A stretch of DNA of 56,202 bases from CAYQDB01 sp964416195 (GCA_964416195.1 CAYQDB010000016.1:1-56202), one strand, 5' to 3'. Shown: positions 1 through 8,989, numbered from the stretch's first letter. Translations and numbers: made by a program. The notes: generated from the sequence alone by a model not told the origin.

Positions 1-239
1 CATGTCTAGCATAGCAACCGTTGGAGTAAGTGATTTAATTAACTGTATGCACCCGCTGGCGGACTGATTTTGGCTTGTGGTCTACTACATCTTCCTCGAC
101 TTTTGTTCATATGGATTCAACACACTCTTACGAAGATAGTTCTGTGGAGTCCATTTTGCAGCCCTTCGACTGTGACCAAATCGTGACCAAAATGATATCA
201 CCTTATTCGGCGTTATTGCGGGATATAGGCTTAGAAATG

Positions 240-491
240 TAGGGGTCGGGGGTATTTATCCCCGGTCCGCTCGATAAGCCATTGTACTGTAATGAGTTAA
301 ATTGGTGGAGGGGGGGGCGAATCCCCGTACGCCTGGCAATATCGGCAGCGGATAGTTTTCTACCGTGCAGCTTTCGGAAAACCAGAAGTCTCTCCGCGGC
401 AACGACGCAGCGAGACGCTTTGAAAACAGTTTCCAAGTCAAGTTCCCGCCAAGACCTTTTTGGGCAGTTTGTCCAATGTCAATTCTCTCAT
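240..491 (-). pseudogene. Decayed N-terminal copy of the neighbouring methyltransferase
   Basis: Remnant of a paralogue of the methyltransferase at 564-1604. A good ribosome site (AAGGAG) precedes an ATG at 491, and the frame begins MRELTLDKLPKKVLA, close to TEFTLDKLPRGVLS of the intact gene. About 15 codons in, the reading frame shifts and continues in another frame as ELDLETVFKASRCVVAAERL, matching the intact ISRCVVAAERL region. Homology persists through the winged-helix segment (KLHGRKLSAADIARRTGI) and a third frame keeps LIERTGDKY, the counterpart of LLKKTGKLY. No SAM-binding domain follows. At least two frameshifts plus truncation make this a dead gene. A local duplication followed by decay is the simplest explanation. 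Confidence 0.75.
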
Positions 492-563
492 TAAACTACT
501 CCTTATGATATTTCATTTAGTTGCATCGATTCCTCACAGGGCGCGATGGCTTCACGCCTGGAA

Positions 564-1604
564 TCATGTCCTCGATGCGCGAGGATTGCGTGTCAAACCT
601 TTGCGACCGGTGAGTAACCATGTATAGTTATATATCCGGCGGCTCCTGATAGCCCTGAAGCCACTTTCACGAAGCATCGCTTTCATCTGTTGCTTATTCT
701 TTATCCAGAATGAATTCGACCTGAGTTGCCACATCAACCTGTAAAGTGGCACCGTCCAGTCGTCAGAGCTAAAGTCATCTACAAGAACCACGAGACCGCC
801 CTCAGGCAGACTGTCATAAACCATCTTCAGCATTTCTACCCCGCCCAACTCAGCGTCACACAACATAACGACATCATACCCGACAGGGATGTGTTTGGTC
901 ATGTCGCCAACCATGGTACTGATACGTCTGGTCAGTCTCTCTCTTGAGATGATCTTCCTCGCAACCCTGATTACCGGCTCAATGTCCAGCACACACGCCT
1001 TAAGGTGCTTGTGCCTGCGCACCAGGGCCATAGACATCACCCCCGAGCCACCCCCAACATCCAGCACCGAGTGATAGGCGGACAACTCGAGGTTATCTGC
1101 CAGCGCTTCTGCGTGCGGTAGGTGGTCATAGTACAACATGTGCGTAAAATCATGCGCCCATTGTCGGTCTCGCTTCATCTCTTCAATATAATCGTGACTA
1201 TCCGTCCCGAGAATTGCCGCATAGCTCTGTCCGGTAGTGAGCATTTCTTCCAGAACAGAGAAGGCGCGGTACTCCCGGACACACGCTCGCGAGAATAGTC
1301 GAGTCCAATAGATGGATCGCTCACGAACAAAGAACTTGTTGGCCAAAGCGGTATTGCTATATAGCTTTCCCGTTTTCTTCAGTAGCCCTATGGAATTGAG
1401 AGCGGCCAAGAAGGCTTCTGCACGCCAACCATGTACACCGATCATCCTGCCAATGGCGGTCGGAGACAGTTTCTTACCCTTCAGCTTACGGAATACCTGC
1501 AGTCTCTCGGCGGCTACAACACATCTGGATATCATAAAGGCGGTCTGAAGGTCTATTCTGGAAAGCACGCCCCTTGGTAACTTGTCCAACGTGAATTCGG
1601 TCAA
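564..1604 (-). CDS. SAM-dependent methyltransferase, O-methyltransferase family 2 type
   Basis: 346-residue methyltransferase with the two-part build of the plant-type (family 2) O-methyltransferases and related bacterial enzymes. An N-terminal winged-helix dimerisation region (about residues 12-90, with SRCVVAAERLQVFRKL) is followed by a Rossmann domain. SAM motif I is VLDVGGGSG at about 180-188, the acidic residue after strand 2 lies in VLDIEP (205-210), and GGLVVLVDD (269-277) fits the later motif. The usual catalytic His of small-molecule O-methyltransferases is not obvious, so substrate and even the methylated atom are unknown. The start is a TTG at 1604 with AAGGAGG a few bases upstream. 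A decayed copy lies immediately downstream. No biosynthetic partners are adjacent. Confidence 0.8.
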   Translation of the reverse strand: MTEFTLDKLPRGVLSRIDLQTAFMISRCVVAAERLQVFRKLKGKKLSPTAIGRMIGVHGWRAEAFLAALNSIGLLKKTGKLYSNTALANKFFVRERSIYWTRLFSRACVREYRAFSVLEEMLTTGQSYAAILGTDSHDYIEEMKRDRQWAHDFTHMLYYDHLPHAEALADNLELSAYHSVLDVGGGSGVMSMALVRRHKHLKACVLDIEPVIRVARKIISRERLTRRISTMVGDMTKHIPVGYDVVMLCDAELGGVEMLKMVYDSLPEGGLVVLVDDFSSDDWTVPLYRLMWQLRSNSFWIKNKQQMKAMLRESGFRAIRSRRIYNYTWLLTGRKGLTRNPRASRT

Positions 1605-2522
1605 AGCGCTATCCTCCTTCCCATTGGCATTCTTTCTTTGCCCGTTTGCCCATTCTAAGCTGAGCAGCTTTCACGACAGTATACGGGTGGAACGCCTAAC
1701 GGTTTCCATATCCTTGTGGCATGGTGGCCAGCCTTCGGGCGGGTTTCTCTCAAACACATAAGCCGCTGCTTTGCAGCGGCTTACCTACCATGGCGGGGTA
1801 AACGGGACGATTATAGAACTTTCCAGCCGGTGGTGAACTACTTCAGGATGGCAGTCTGATAGTTACCATGACGGAGGTGCAAATCGGGGGGCAATTCGCC
1901 AAATTGGGGCACAGCTTGCCTGAATTTGAGCTGTTCGCTCCTGCTGCCTAACCACACACACAAGGTCTATTTCTTTTCAGGTGACCGTATACTGATCCCC
2001 TTTAATGACAAGTCGACAAAGCTCTATGTGGGAATCCAGCCACGGGCGCTTACTTTCCCCCTGCTGGTAATGGGGCCACTCGTCTGACGCTTTTTTACCA
2101 TGTCACTGTATCGGCAGTTCGCTCATGTAATGGGAACCCCCCCAATAGAACTCGCCACTTTGCCCCCAGTGTGGTGTATACTGTTTTTGCGTTGACTCTT
2201 CTACCGATCGCAACTATTATTCCAGCGAGGAGCGGGGCGGCCTGACTCGTGCTGTTTCCCTTTCCCCCCTTGTCCAGTAACTGCCCCGCCACCTCTCTTC
2301 AAGCAGAAGCCACTGACTCCCCTTAGCATCCCTGCTGTCCCAGGTACGATGCGCTAGCATAGACAGCGGCGGTGTCAGGTTCTGACAGTACGACCCTGAA
2401 AAAAATCGTCCACTGAAGTTGCATAAAGAGCTCCTTTGATTTATTTTGTTATAGCAGTGTCCGTGAGAGTTCGATACCATCCAACGTCCGAGGAAGGACA
2501 GGGTTTTCAGGGCTGACAAATC
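1605..2522. other. Non-coding or decayed stretch between divergent genes
   Basis: About 900 bases with no convincing gene. It separates the minus-strand methyltransferase from the plus-strand giant regulator and must hold both promoters, although I could not choose convincing -35/-10 pairs. Short open frames at 1870-2100 read as fragmentary protein (for example GDRILIPFNDKSTKLYVG) but are broken by stops, so this may be a gene relic. It contains the perfect palindrome listed separately. Confidence 0.5.
1759..1783. repeat. Perfect 11-bp hairpin, TTT loop
   Basis: TAAGCCGCTGC at 1759-1769, loop TTT, then GCAGCGGCTTA at 1773-1783. The stem is perfect and strong but no T-run follows on either strand, so it is not a typical intrinsic terminator. 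It lies upstream of both flanking genes. Confidence 0.6.
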
Positions 2523-5500
2523 ATGTCATCAAGTCGAAAGATAGCTCACTTCAAGCTTGGAAAACTTATATCAGAGAATAATCTAACCCAATCATGGTTT
2601 TCCACAAATCTCAAAACGGGCCGAAAGTGTTTTGTCAAATCCATCGCGCCGAACTCAAGCATTGGTCATGATTCGGCGAAATCCATCTTGGCACGCTCCT
2701 TCGACTGTCAGAAAGCGTTAAGGAGTAGGAAGATCCTCACTGCCTCTGCCAAGTATGACAGAGAAGGAAACCTATTCATAGAGTACTCTTATCTCGACTT
2801 GTCCAAGTGGAGGGCAGTCACCCCGGGTCTATTCTGGCAGCATTTTCCAAGCATATTGGTCGAAGCTTGTGTCGTGATAGATTATCTCCACTTAATGGGC
2901 CTGGTTCACGGGGACCTGAAGCTACACAATATTCTTGTCAACGCAGGTTGCGAAAGACTGCAGATAAAGCTCATTGATCTGGACTTTCTGACAACCTCTC
3001 ATTCCTCTCCGAATGCGAAGGTATTTGGTACACCGGAACATGTGGCTCCTGAGATTGTGGAAAATGATCTGATTACCACCGAGTCTGACAACTATTCTCT
3101 TGGAGTCTCTTTGAAAACATACTTGCAGTCCCTAGAGGAAGATCCGTTGTTACCCGGCCCCAAAGCGGCATCCAGCCTGGAAAAAGTTACTGCGCTGGCG
3201 GACAACCTCACCGAAACGGACAGATTGCACCGACCGCGCATTTTGCTGGATGCTCTTTACAATCACGAGATCATCGACCGTCAGGCATTTGAGTTGTCGC
3301 AGAAGACACTTCTGACAATGAAATTGTCAACGAGCTTTCGAAGACAACGTTCACAGCGAATAGATACGACAATAATGCTTGGTGACTACCTTGCTAAGGA
3401 ACCAAAGGTGCTTGGTTTAGCGGAGGATTTGATTTCCGATTTGGAGGCTGCATTCAAGAGAAACCCGGTTGCCACTCTGTTGCTTTTCAGATCGCTGGTA
3501 CGAGAGGCTAATGTGACTATGCATGGTGATTACTGGCAATTGTCTGTTCCGGACGAATTGGCGGTAGCGATGTTTACACGTGCCGAGCAGATACAACATC
3601 CTAGATCTGCCGCATTGATAACGACCAGTCTCGAAACTGGCAGTGACATTGACCAACTGGTTACTAAAGCCCTGGAGCTGAAGAGAGCAGGCAGCTATCT
3701 CAAGTCATTTCTCTGCTTGAAAAAGGCACTATCTGAAATTGAGCGAACAGGTTACGTTGAGAACGTACAGGTGCGCAAGACCATCCTTGTTGAGCTTGGC
3801 TCTCTCGCAAGGACACTCAATAGACCAAAGGAAGCCGCATGCTTTCTGACCATGGCATTGGACTTACTCACTGACGTGTCAGAGGAGCGCCTTAACGTTC
3901 TACACGATCTGATCTACCTGAATCTGTCAATCAGGAAAGTAGACGCGGCAGAAACATTGATCCATAAAGGTCTTGAAGAAGCTTGCAATTTCAACAAGCC
4001 CAAGTTTGAGCTGCGTTTTCAAAAGCAAAGCGCCTGGGTCCTGGCTATTCGTGGCGAGTTCGCTGATGCTAAAGTGATCTATGAGACTTTAATTCGACGT
4101 ACCGAGGAATTAGGTTTTGATGACCTGCTTGTGAAGTTGTACAGCGATCTTGGTACTCTCGCTTGGCGAAAAGGGGATTTCTCTGAATCCAAAACCTATT
4201 TCCAAATAAGTGTCGGCCTGGCGAGGCAGAATGATCTGCTGTCAGAGGCAGTGACACCCACGAGGAATCTGTCTCTAGTTTGCCACGAATTGTCTGAGTA
4301 TAAGAATGCGGTCAAGTATGGAAAGCTTGCTCTCAAATCCTTAGCCCAGCCGTCTGACCATACAAGGCGGCCATTTATTTATTCGACCATTGCGTTGGCT
4401 TACGTCAGGTTGGGAGAGTACCACAAAGCGCAGTATTGGCTCCAGAAATCTGTCGCAGGAAGGTCGATCCTTCAAGATAGAGTCCTGTTTGGCGAATACT
4501 ATCAATTTCTCGGTTGGCTGCAAATGAATCAGGGCAACTTGCTGGTAGCGCGAGAATCGCTCTATAAGGCTCTGGAGGTACTTGGGCTGGAAAAGCCCAA
4601 TAAGACTGCTGGAAAGGTCTACCACGCTCTTGCCGAGATAGCCCTGTATGAAGGCGATTTCCAAGCCTGCAGTCGTCACGTAGATCGGGCAAGAGGTATC
4701 TTCGAGAAATTGGGTGACACTGCTGCCTGCGCTGAAATCGAGCTGGTTGGGGAATTGAACAGCTATTATTACGGTGACGGGGAGACATTGTCGGATTTGA
4801 TTCAGCAGTCGAAATCGTTGCATTCTCATAGCTGCCGCTACTACGCAGTACTATGCCTGTTTCATCTACTCGTTCAGGCTAAGGGTGAGACACTGCAGGC
4901 CGCTCTTAATATTGCAGGAGACTTGCGGTTACTCACACAAGAATCGGAAACTCCACTCTACGCGGCAGTGGCTGGGCTGATAGCTTTTCACAGCGATCAA
5001 GAGACAGATCGCCGGTACCGTCTGAAAACCCTGAAGGCGGTTTACAGGACCCTTGAACGGGCTGGACACACGTTTCTGGCTCTTCTGGTATGTGAGAGAA
5101 TCTCTGCCTGTTACGCAGACGAGTCAAAAGGGAAGCTAGCAAGGAAGTTCCTCTCCCAGTCACTTAAACTGGCACGGACTCTTCGCAATCAGAGGTTAAT
5201 ACAAGTCTACTCGGAAAGACTTAAGAGTCCTTCTCTAACCACTTTCGATCAGCAACGGTTGGTTCAATCAATCCATGGTGTTTCGGAAATCCTAAAGCGT
5301 ATCACCGACTACCAGGAGGCATTACAGAAGGTTGTGCAATATGCGGTGGACGAAACCGGAGCAGAACGGGGTGTTCTGCTTCTTAAAGCTGATGACAAAT
5401 CGGATCTGCAGGTCAAGGCCTTTGTAGACTGTGACGAATCCAGCCTCATAGATATCAAACATTTCAGTCGAGCCTTGCCGCGGCAAGTTGCGACAGACCC

Positions 5501-6719
5501 CAAACCTTTAGTTATCGACAACGCATTAACTGACAGACGTACTAAAGGCTACGAGAGCATCGTTGTACATAACATTCTGTCCGTCGTCTGTATGCCAGTA
5601 ATTATCAAGGACAAACTGTTGGGCGTGCTCTACCTTGACCATCACACAATCCCGGCCTTGTTTGAAAGAGATGATATCACGTTTGTCTCCTCGATCGCCA
5701 ACTTTGTGTCGGTTATTCTCACCTACATTCAGGATTTCAGGAGTGTCAGCCTGAGCAGGGATCGGTTGCTAAATGAGCTTACTCAGAGGGGTGTTCATCA
5801 GCCGTTAATTACCCAGGACCGAGTCATGCTGGATATGCTCTCAAGGTTGCCGGAAATTGCGCGCACCAATGCAAGTATTCTAATCATCGGCGAAAGTGGA
5901 ACTGGCAAGGAAATCCTGTGCGAGATGATTCACGACTCGAGCTTGCGCTCTGATGGACCACTCGTCAAACTCAATTGCGCCGCCATCCCCGGTACTCTCA
6001 TAGAGAGCGAACTCTTTGGTGTTGCCAAGAACGTAGCTACTGGCGTCGGAGAGCGCGACGGGAAGTTTTCTGCCGCTGACGGTGGCACACTTTTCCTTGA
6101 TGAAATTGGCGACTTGCCACTTGAAGTGCAGGCCAAGGTCTTGAGGGTCTTGGAGTACCAGCAGTTTGAAAGGGTTGGGAGCAACCGCACTACTTCCACA
6201 GATATCAGGTTCATTTATGCGACAAACAAGGACTTGAAGAGGCTTATCCGCGAAGGAAAGTTCAGAGAGGACCTGTACTATCGGATTAACACAATCACTA
6301 TTGAGTTGCCTCCCTTGAGAGAAAAGCCCGGTGATATCATGCTTCTGGTCAAGCACTTTATGAAAGTATACGCACATGATAAGGTGAGCTATCCTCGCTT
6401 TTCCGCAGGCGCAATCGAAGCCCTACTGGCTTACCCTTGGCCGGGAAACATCAGAGAGTTAAGAAACCTCGTGGAAAGGCTGTGTATCCTTTGCCCTGGC
6501 CGGCTGGTAGAGATATCTGACCTTCCAAAGGAGTTTCTGCTACAACAAGGGGCCGATGCGCCAAGCCGACAATCAGTAGAGGTCTTTGAGAAAGCCACGA
6601 TCAGGGAGTTGCTTAGCGCTAACAACTGGAACCAGTCAAAGGTCGCAAGGATTATGAATATCCCGCTGACTACACTGCGTCGGAGAATTAAAAAGTACCG
6701 CATCACAAAACAATTGTAG
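2523..6719 (+). CDS. Kinase-like/TPR/GAF/sigma54-AAA+/Fis regulator with altered GAFTGA
   Basis: 1398-residue multidomain regulator. Residues 1-270 are a Ser/Thr kinase-like domain: Lys39 sits in the VAIK position, HGDLKLHN spans 129-136, a DLD replaces DFG at 152-154 and an APE follows, but the glycine-rich loop is degenerate, so activity is uncertain. Residues about 290-900 are helical TPR-type repeats, 925-1065 a GAF domain, 1095-1330 a sigma54-type AAA+ domain with Walker A GESGTGKE (from 1123) and GGTLFLDEI, and about 1355-1392 a Fis-type helix-turn-helix. The sigma54-contacting GAFTGA motif reads NVATGV (1170-1175), keeping Thr-Gly only. The layout resembles large kinase-TPR-GAF activators that sense a signal and switch on sigma54 promoters. 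The next genes (small secreted peptide, HTH regulator) could be targets. The ribosome site is weak. Confidence 0.85.
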   Translation: MSSSRKIAHFKLGKLISENNLTQSWFSTNLKTGRKCFVKSIAPNSSIGHDSAKSILARSFDCQKALRSRKILTASAKYDREGNLFIEYSYLDLSKWRAVTPGLFWQHFPSILVEACVVIDYLHLMGLVHGDLKLHNILVNAGCERLQIKLIDLDFLTTSHSSPNAKVFGTPEHVAPEIVENDLITTESDNYSLGVSLKTYLQSLEEDPLLPGPKAASSLEKVTALADNLTETDRLHRPRILLDALYNHEIIDRQAFELSQKTLLTMKLSTSFRRQRSQRIDTTIMLGDYLAKEPKVLGLAEDLISDLEAAFKRNPVATLLLFRSLVREANVTMHGDYWQLSVPDELAVAMFTRAEQIQHPRSAALITTSLETGSDIDQLVTKALELKRAGSYLKSFLCLKKALSEIERTGYVENVQVRKTILVELGSLARTLNRPKEAACFLTMALDLLTDVSEERLNVLHDLIYLNLSIRKVDAAETLIHKGLEEACNFNKPKFELRFQKQSAWVLAIRGEFADAKVIYETLIRRTEELGFDDLLVKLYSDLGTLAWRKGDFSESKTYFQISVGLARQNDLLSEAVTPTRNLSLVCHELSEYKNAVKYGKLALKSLAQPSDHTRRPFIYSTIALAYVRLGEYHKAQYWLQKSVAGRSILQDRVLFGEYYQFLGWLQMNQGNLLVARESLYKALEVLGLEKPNKTAGKVYHALAEIALYEGDFQACSRHVDRARGIFEKLGDTAACAEIELVGELNSYYYGDGETLSDLIQQSKSLHSHSCRYYAVLCLFHLLVQAKGETLQAALNIAGDLRLLTQESETPLYAAVAGLIAFHSDQETDRRYRLKTLKAVYRTLERAGHTFLALLVCERISACYADESKGKLARKFLSQSLKLARTLRNQRLIQVYSERLKSPSLTTFDQQRLVQSIHGVSEILKRITDYQEALQKVVQYAVDETGAERGVLLLKADDKSDLQVKAFVDCDESSLIDIKHFSRALPRQVATDPKPLVIDNALTDRRTKGYESIVVHNILSVVCMPVIIKDKLLGVLYLDHHTIPALFERDDITFVSSIANFVSVILTYIQDFRSVSLSRDRLLNELTQRGVHQPLITQDRVMLDMLSRLPEIARTNASILIIGESGTGKEILCEMIHDSSLRSDGPLVKLNCAAIPGTLIESELFGVAKNVATGVGERDGKFSAADGGTLFLDEIGDLPLEVQAKVLRVLEYQQFERVGSNRTTSTDIRFIYATNKDLKRLIREGKFREDLYYRINTITIELPPLREKPGDIMLLVKHFMKVYAHDKVSYPRFSAGAIEALLAYPWPGNIRELRNLVERLCILCPGRLVEISDLPKEFLLQQGADAPSRQSVEVFEKATIRELLSANNWNQSKVARIMNIPLTTLRRRIKKYRITKQL

Positions 6720-6792
6720 CTCCTTATTTCTGCCGCATTGCCGCTCCCTGTCTATTCGTGCTACCTTCTATTTAGTTGGTACCAGCAGACTT

Positions 6793-6841
6793 AGGGGGAT
6801 GCGGTCAGCACCGGCAAGTAAAGCTGCAAGCTTTACCCCCT
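6793..6841. repeat. Nested palindrome downstream of the regulator gene
   Basis: An inner perfect stem GTAAAGCT/AGCTTTAC (6818-6825 and 6829-6836) lies inside an outer AGGGGG/CCCCCT pair (6793-6798 and 6836-6841, sharing one base). It sits 75 bases past the stop of the giant regulator. There is no T-run, so it could be a structured 3' end or a repeat rather than a classic terminator. Confidence 0.45.
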
Positions 6842-6917
6842 CAGCAGTTTCCGTTACATTAACCTACCTTATTGTCTAACAAGAGATTAGTCCCCCTTCG
6901 GAGCCACGATTCAACCA

Positions 6918-6932
6918 GGCAGCAATCTTGTA
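6918..6932 (+). promoter_or_regulatory. Possible sigma54-like -24/-12 element
   Basis: AGGCAGCAATCTTGTA resembles the -24/-12 consensus: GGCA is present, followed by TTG and A, but the -12 dinucleotide is GT rather than GC. It lies about 55 bases upstream of the small secreted peptide gene and just downstream of a sigma54-type activator gene. This is a weak match made interesting only by its position. Confidence 0.25.
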
Positions 6933-6984
6933 TGTCCTCCTTCTCAAGGTAAAGAATTAATCAACTTCTTGTGAAGGAGGCGCT

Positions 6985-7236
6985 ATGACATTCAGACGGA
7001 AACCGCTGGTGCTCTTTGTGGGTTTTTGGGCAGCCCTGCTACTGGTTGGACTGCTTGGGTCAGCCACCACTCCGTCAATCGCATTTGCAGATGGCTCTGG
7101 AGGCGATACTCTGCCGGCAGAGCGTGGTGACACCACCGGAAACATCGGTTACGGATACGGTGGAGATCACGAACAACAGCTGGATGAACCTTCAACCCTC
7201 GATCTCCTCATCGGTTTGATCCAGGTGTTGCTATAA
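6985..7236 (+). CDS. Small secreted peptide of unknown function
   Basis: 83-residue protein with a strong ribosome site (GAAGGAGG) seven bases before the ATG. It has a clear signal peptide: basic MTFRRK, a hydrophobic core WAALLLVGLLG, and a likely cleavage after SIAFA near residue 35. The mature part is about 48 residues, rich in Gly and Asp (GDTTGNIGYGYGGDHEQQ), and ends in a hydrophobic helix LDLLIGLIQVLL. I do not recognise a family. A perfect GC hairpin and an HTH regulator gene follow directly, suggesting a two-gene unit. Possible roles include an envelope peptide, a secreted signal or a bacteriocin-like product; none is shown by the sequence. Confidence 0.65.
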   Translation: MTFRRKPLVLFVGFWAALLLVGLLGSATTPSIAFADGSGGDTLPAERGDTTGNIGYGYGGDHEQQLDEPSTLDLLIGLIQVLL

Positions 7237-7239
7237 CTA

Positions 7240-7259
7240 AGGGGGGCACTCGCCCCCCT
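7240..7259 (+). promoter_or_regulatory. Intercistronic hairpin
   Basis: AGGGGGGC, loop ACTC, GCCCCCCT: a perfect 8-bp GC stem starting four bases after the stop codon of the small peptide and 13 bases before the next ATG. With no T-run it is more likely an mRNA stabiliser or a block on the downstream ribosome site than a terminator. It would raise the ratio of peptide to regulator. Confidence 0.6.
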
Positions 7260-7272
7260 ACCGAACACTTAG

Positions 7273-7887
7273 ATGTCTAAAGTAGAAAAGATAGTCCTCC
7301 TGATTAATCTCCTCCATCATCGCCAGTATATCCCCTTGGAAACGATCAAGAAGGTCTGTAAGATTTCTACACGAACTGTCTATCGCTACCTCAATACAAT
7401 CTCAAGTGCAGATATTCCTGTGCGGTATGATGACGCTGTTGGTGGGTACTATATTGACTATCGGGACAGCTTCGGTATAAGCGATTTGAGAGTAAGTGAC
7501 GCAGTCTTGTTGTCACTGGCCTTACATATGCTGTTACAGAGACTGGATGATCGTTATCTTGAGGACGTTGAGCAGTTGGCAAGAAAGATTTTCTGCAGGC
7601 TGACTTTCCCGCTTGAGGAACTATGGGAATCCTTTCGCACCCGAATTGAGCAGGGGTTTCAATCGCAAACCACATCTGATCTGATAACGTCTCTTCTCAT
7701 CCAGGCGTCAGTTTTGCATGGTGGAAAACTGAGACTAACCCTCCTGGATGGTGAGACAGGCAACAATGCAATAGAAATCGCCAATCCATCTTTAAGGTTC
7801 AAGCGAGAATGGTGGTTAGGGGATTCAATGTCCGATGACCACGAGGCAATACCTGTTTCAAGGGTAAGAAAAGCAGTGATACTCTAA
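7273..7887 (+). CDS. DeoR/WYL-type HTH transcriptional regulator
   Basis: 204-residue protein. Residues 1-60 form an HTH_11-type winged helix (KICKISTRTVYRYLNTIS region; typical spacing seen in VCKISTRTVYRYL), followed by the beta-hairpin wing with GGYYIDY. A helical middle follows (VSDAVLLSLALHMLLQRL), and the C-terminus resembles the start of a WYL effector domain but is short compared with the usual 300-320 residues. It is the downstream partner of the small secreted peptide gene. The start ATG has almost no Shine-Dalgarno sequence and lies just behind a hairpin, so translation is probably weak or coupled. Likely a local regulator, possibly of this peptide unit. Confidence 0.65.
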   Translation: MSKVEKIVLLINLLHHRQYIPLETIKKVCKISTRTVYRYLNTISSADIPVRYDDAVGGYYIDYRDSFGISDLRVSDAVLLSLALHMLLQRLDDRYLEDVEQLARKIFCRLTFPLEELWESFRTRIEQGFQSQTTSDLITSLLIQASVLHGGKLRLTLLDGETGNNAIEIANPSLRFKREWWLGDSMSDDHEAIPVSRVRKAVIL

Positions 7888-7989
7888 CGCCTGGCGGAAA
7901 GAAGTCGGTGATTTTCCTAACAGACAGGCGGGCCATTGCAGACGCTGGCCAACTATTATCGATCCATTCCTGCTCAAACAGCTCCCGTG

Positions 7990-8157
7990 TTTTCTAACAA
8001 TTTTCTAACAACGAAGTTGATCTAACTTGCTTGTACTTGAACTAACTTGAAGCAACTTGACGCAACTTAACCTTTGATAAGTCATAGAATTACGTTTAAT
8101 TCGTTAGAAAATAAAGGGTTACGCGAAATCGCTGCTGTTGAATCCCTGCCTCTCCGC
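7990..8157. repeat. Attachment-site-like array: 11-bp tandem, five 10-bp iterons, inverted 9-mer, tRNA 3'-end block
   Basis: The block reads, in order: TTTTCTAACAA twice in tandem (7990-8000, 8001-8011); five units at an exact 10-bp period (8021-8070), each with a central ACTTG or, in the last, ACTTA; GTTAGAAAA (8103-8111), the reverse complement of TTTTCTAAC; and GAATCCCTGCCTCTCCGC (8140-8157), which looks like the T-arm and acceptor 3' half of a tRNA (tRNA-Ser-like) without a matching 5' half. Helically phased direct repeats beside a tRNA 3' end are the layout of arm-type and core sites for tyrosine integrases. No integrase gene is present in the window. Confidence 0.5.
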
Positions 8158-8585
8158 TTATCGGCCGGGCCGCGAACCCGGAGTACGAGCCATTGAGAAT
8201 TGGCAAATGACCTTCGGGTTATGAGCCTTTTCAATGATCTGAACAAGAGGAAGTCCCACCCTAACGCTGGATCACCAACTGGAGTGCGGAAGTACCAACG
8301 TCTCTACTCGCACGCGAGCGAGCAAGATCCTTAACCCTCTGCAGCGAGACCCCATTAAAGATCATGATCTAAGTCACCGGAATCGAGATCATCGGCGTAC
8401 GTGGCGGGTTTTCATCCGATACGGAACTGATACTCAACGAGGAGCGACGATGGAGGCCACTTGCCGGGTTTACACACACTCCGCTAACCTGCAACCAAAC
8501 GGCAGGTTACGTGGCTGGATCGCAATAAGTCCCAGCTACTGACAAATGTTCTTGGGCTATGGGGTTCGAAAAGAGTATCAAAAAG
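8158..8585. other. Intergenic stretch, no gene seen
   Basis: About 430 bases between the attachment-site-like block and the tRNA genes. It has no open frame with a ribosome site and no further repeat that I can support. Confidence 0.5.
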
Positions 8586-8659
8586 CGGGGTTGACGAGAC
8601 TCGAACTCGCGACCTCCTGCGTGACAGGCAGGCGTTCTAACCAACTGAACTACAACCCC
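8586..8659 (-). tRNA. tRNA-Asp (GTC)
   Basis: On the minus strand the acceptor stem GGGGTTG pairs with CAACCCC, with discriminator G. The D-arm is TAGTTCAGTTGGTTAGA, the anticodon stem-loop CCTGCCTGTCACGCAGG gives anticodon GTC, and the T-loop is GTTCGAGTC. The 74-base cloverleaf is complete and CCA is not encoded. A short T-run (CTTTTTG) follows the 3' end and may help termination. Confidence 0.96.
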
Positions 8660-8736
8660 GACACTTTAAAAAACGTATCGACGAACCCATAAGAAGCCTG
8701 ACGGTAACGATCAACATCCGTCCAGCGCCCTTCAAA

Positions 8737-8810
8737 TGGGCGATACTGGATTCGAACCAGTGACCCCCTGCGTGTAAAGCAGGTGCTCTAACCAGCTGAG
8801 CTAACCGCCC
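8737..8810 (-). tRNA. tRNA-Val (TAC)
   Basis: On the minus strand GGGCGGT pairs with ATCGCCC (one G-T pair), with discriminator A. The D-arm is TAGCTCAGCTGGTTAGAGC, the anticodon stem-loop CCTGCTTTACACGCAGG gives anticodon TAC, and the T-loop is GTTCGAATC. It is 74 bases long without encoded CCA, 77 bases upstream of tRNA-Asp and probably co-transcribed with it. Confidence 0.96.
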
Positions 8811-8989
8811 ATCGCTGCTCGTCACCGTCTGCTAAACGCCGACCTAACCGTCGGCGCTTCTGTTCATCATGAAGTCAGCCTACCATCAACAGGCAGTCTC
8901 AATGACTTGAACATAATAGTATGAAAAAATCGGGGAAAAGCAAGAAATATCAAGGGGGAAGTTTGTCTCCTGTTTGAGGAAAATTGACC

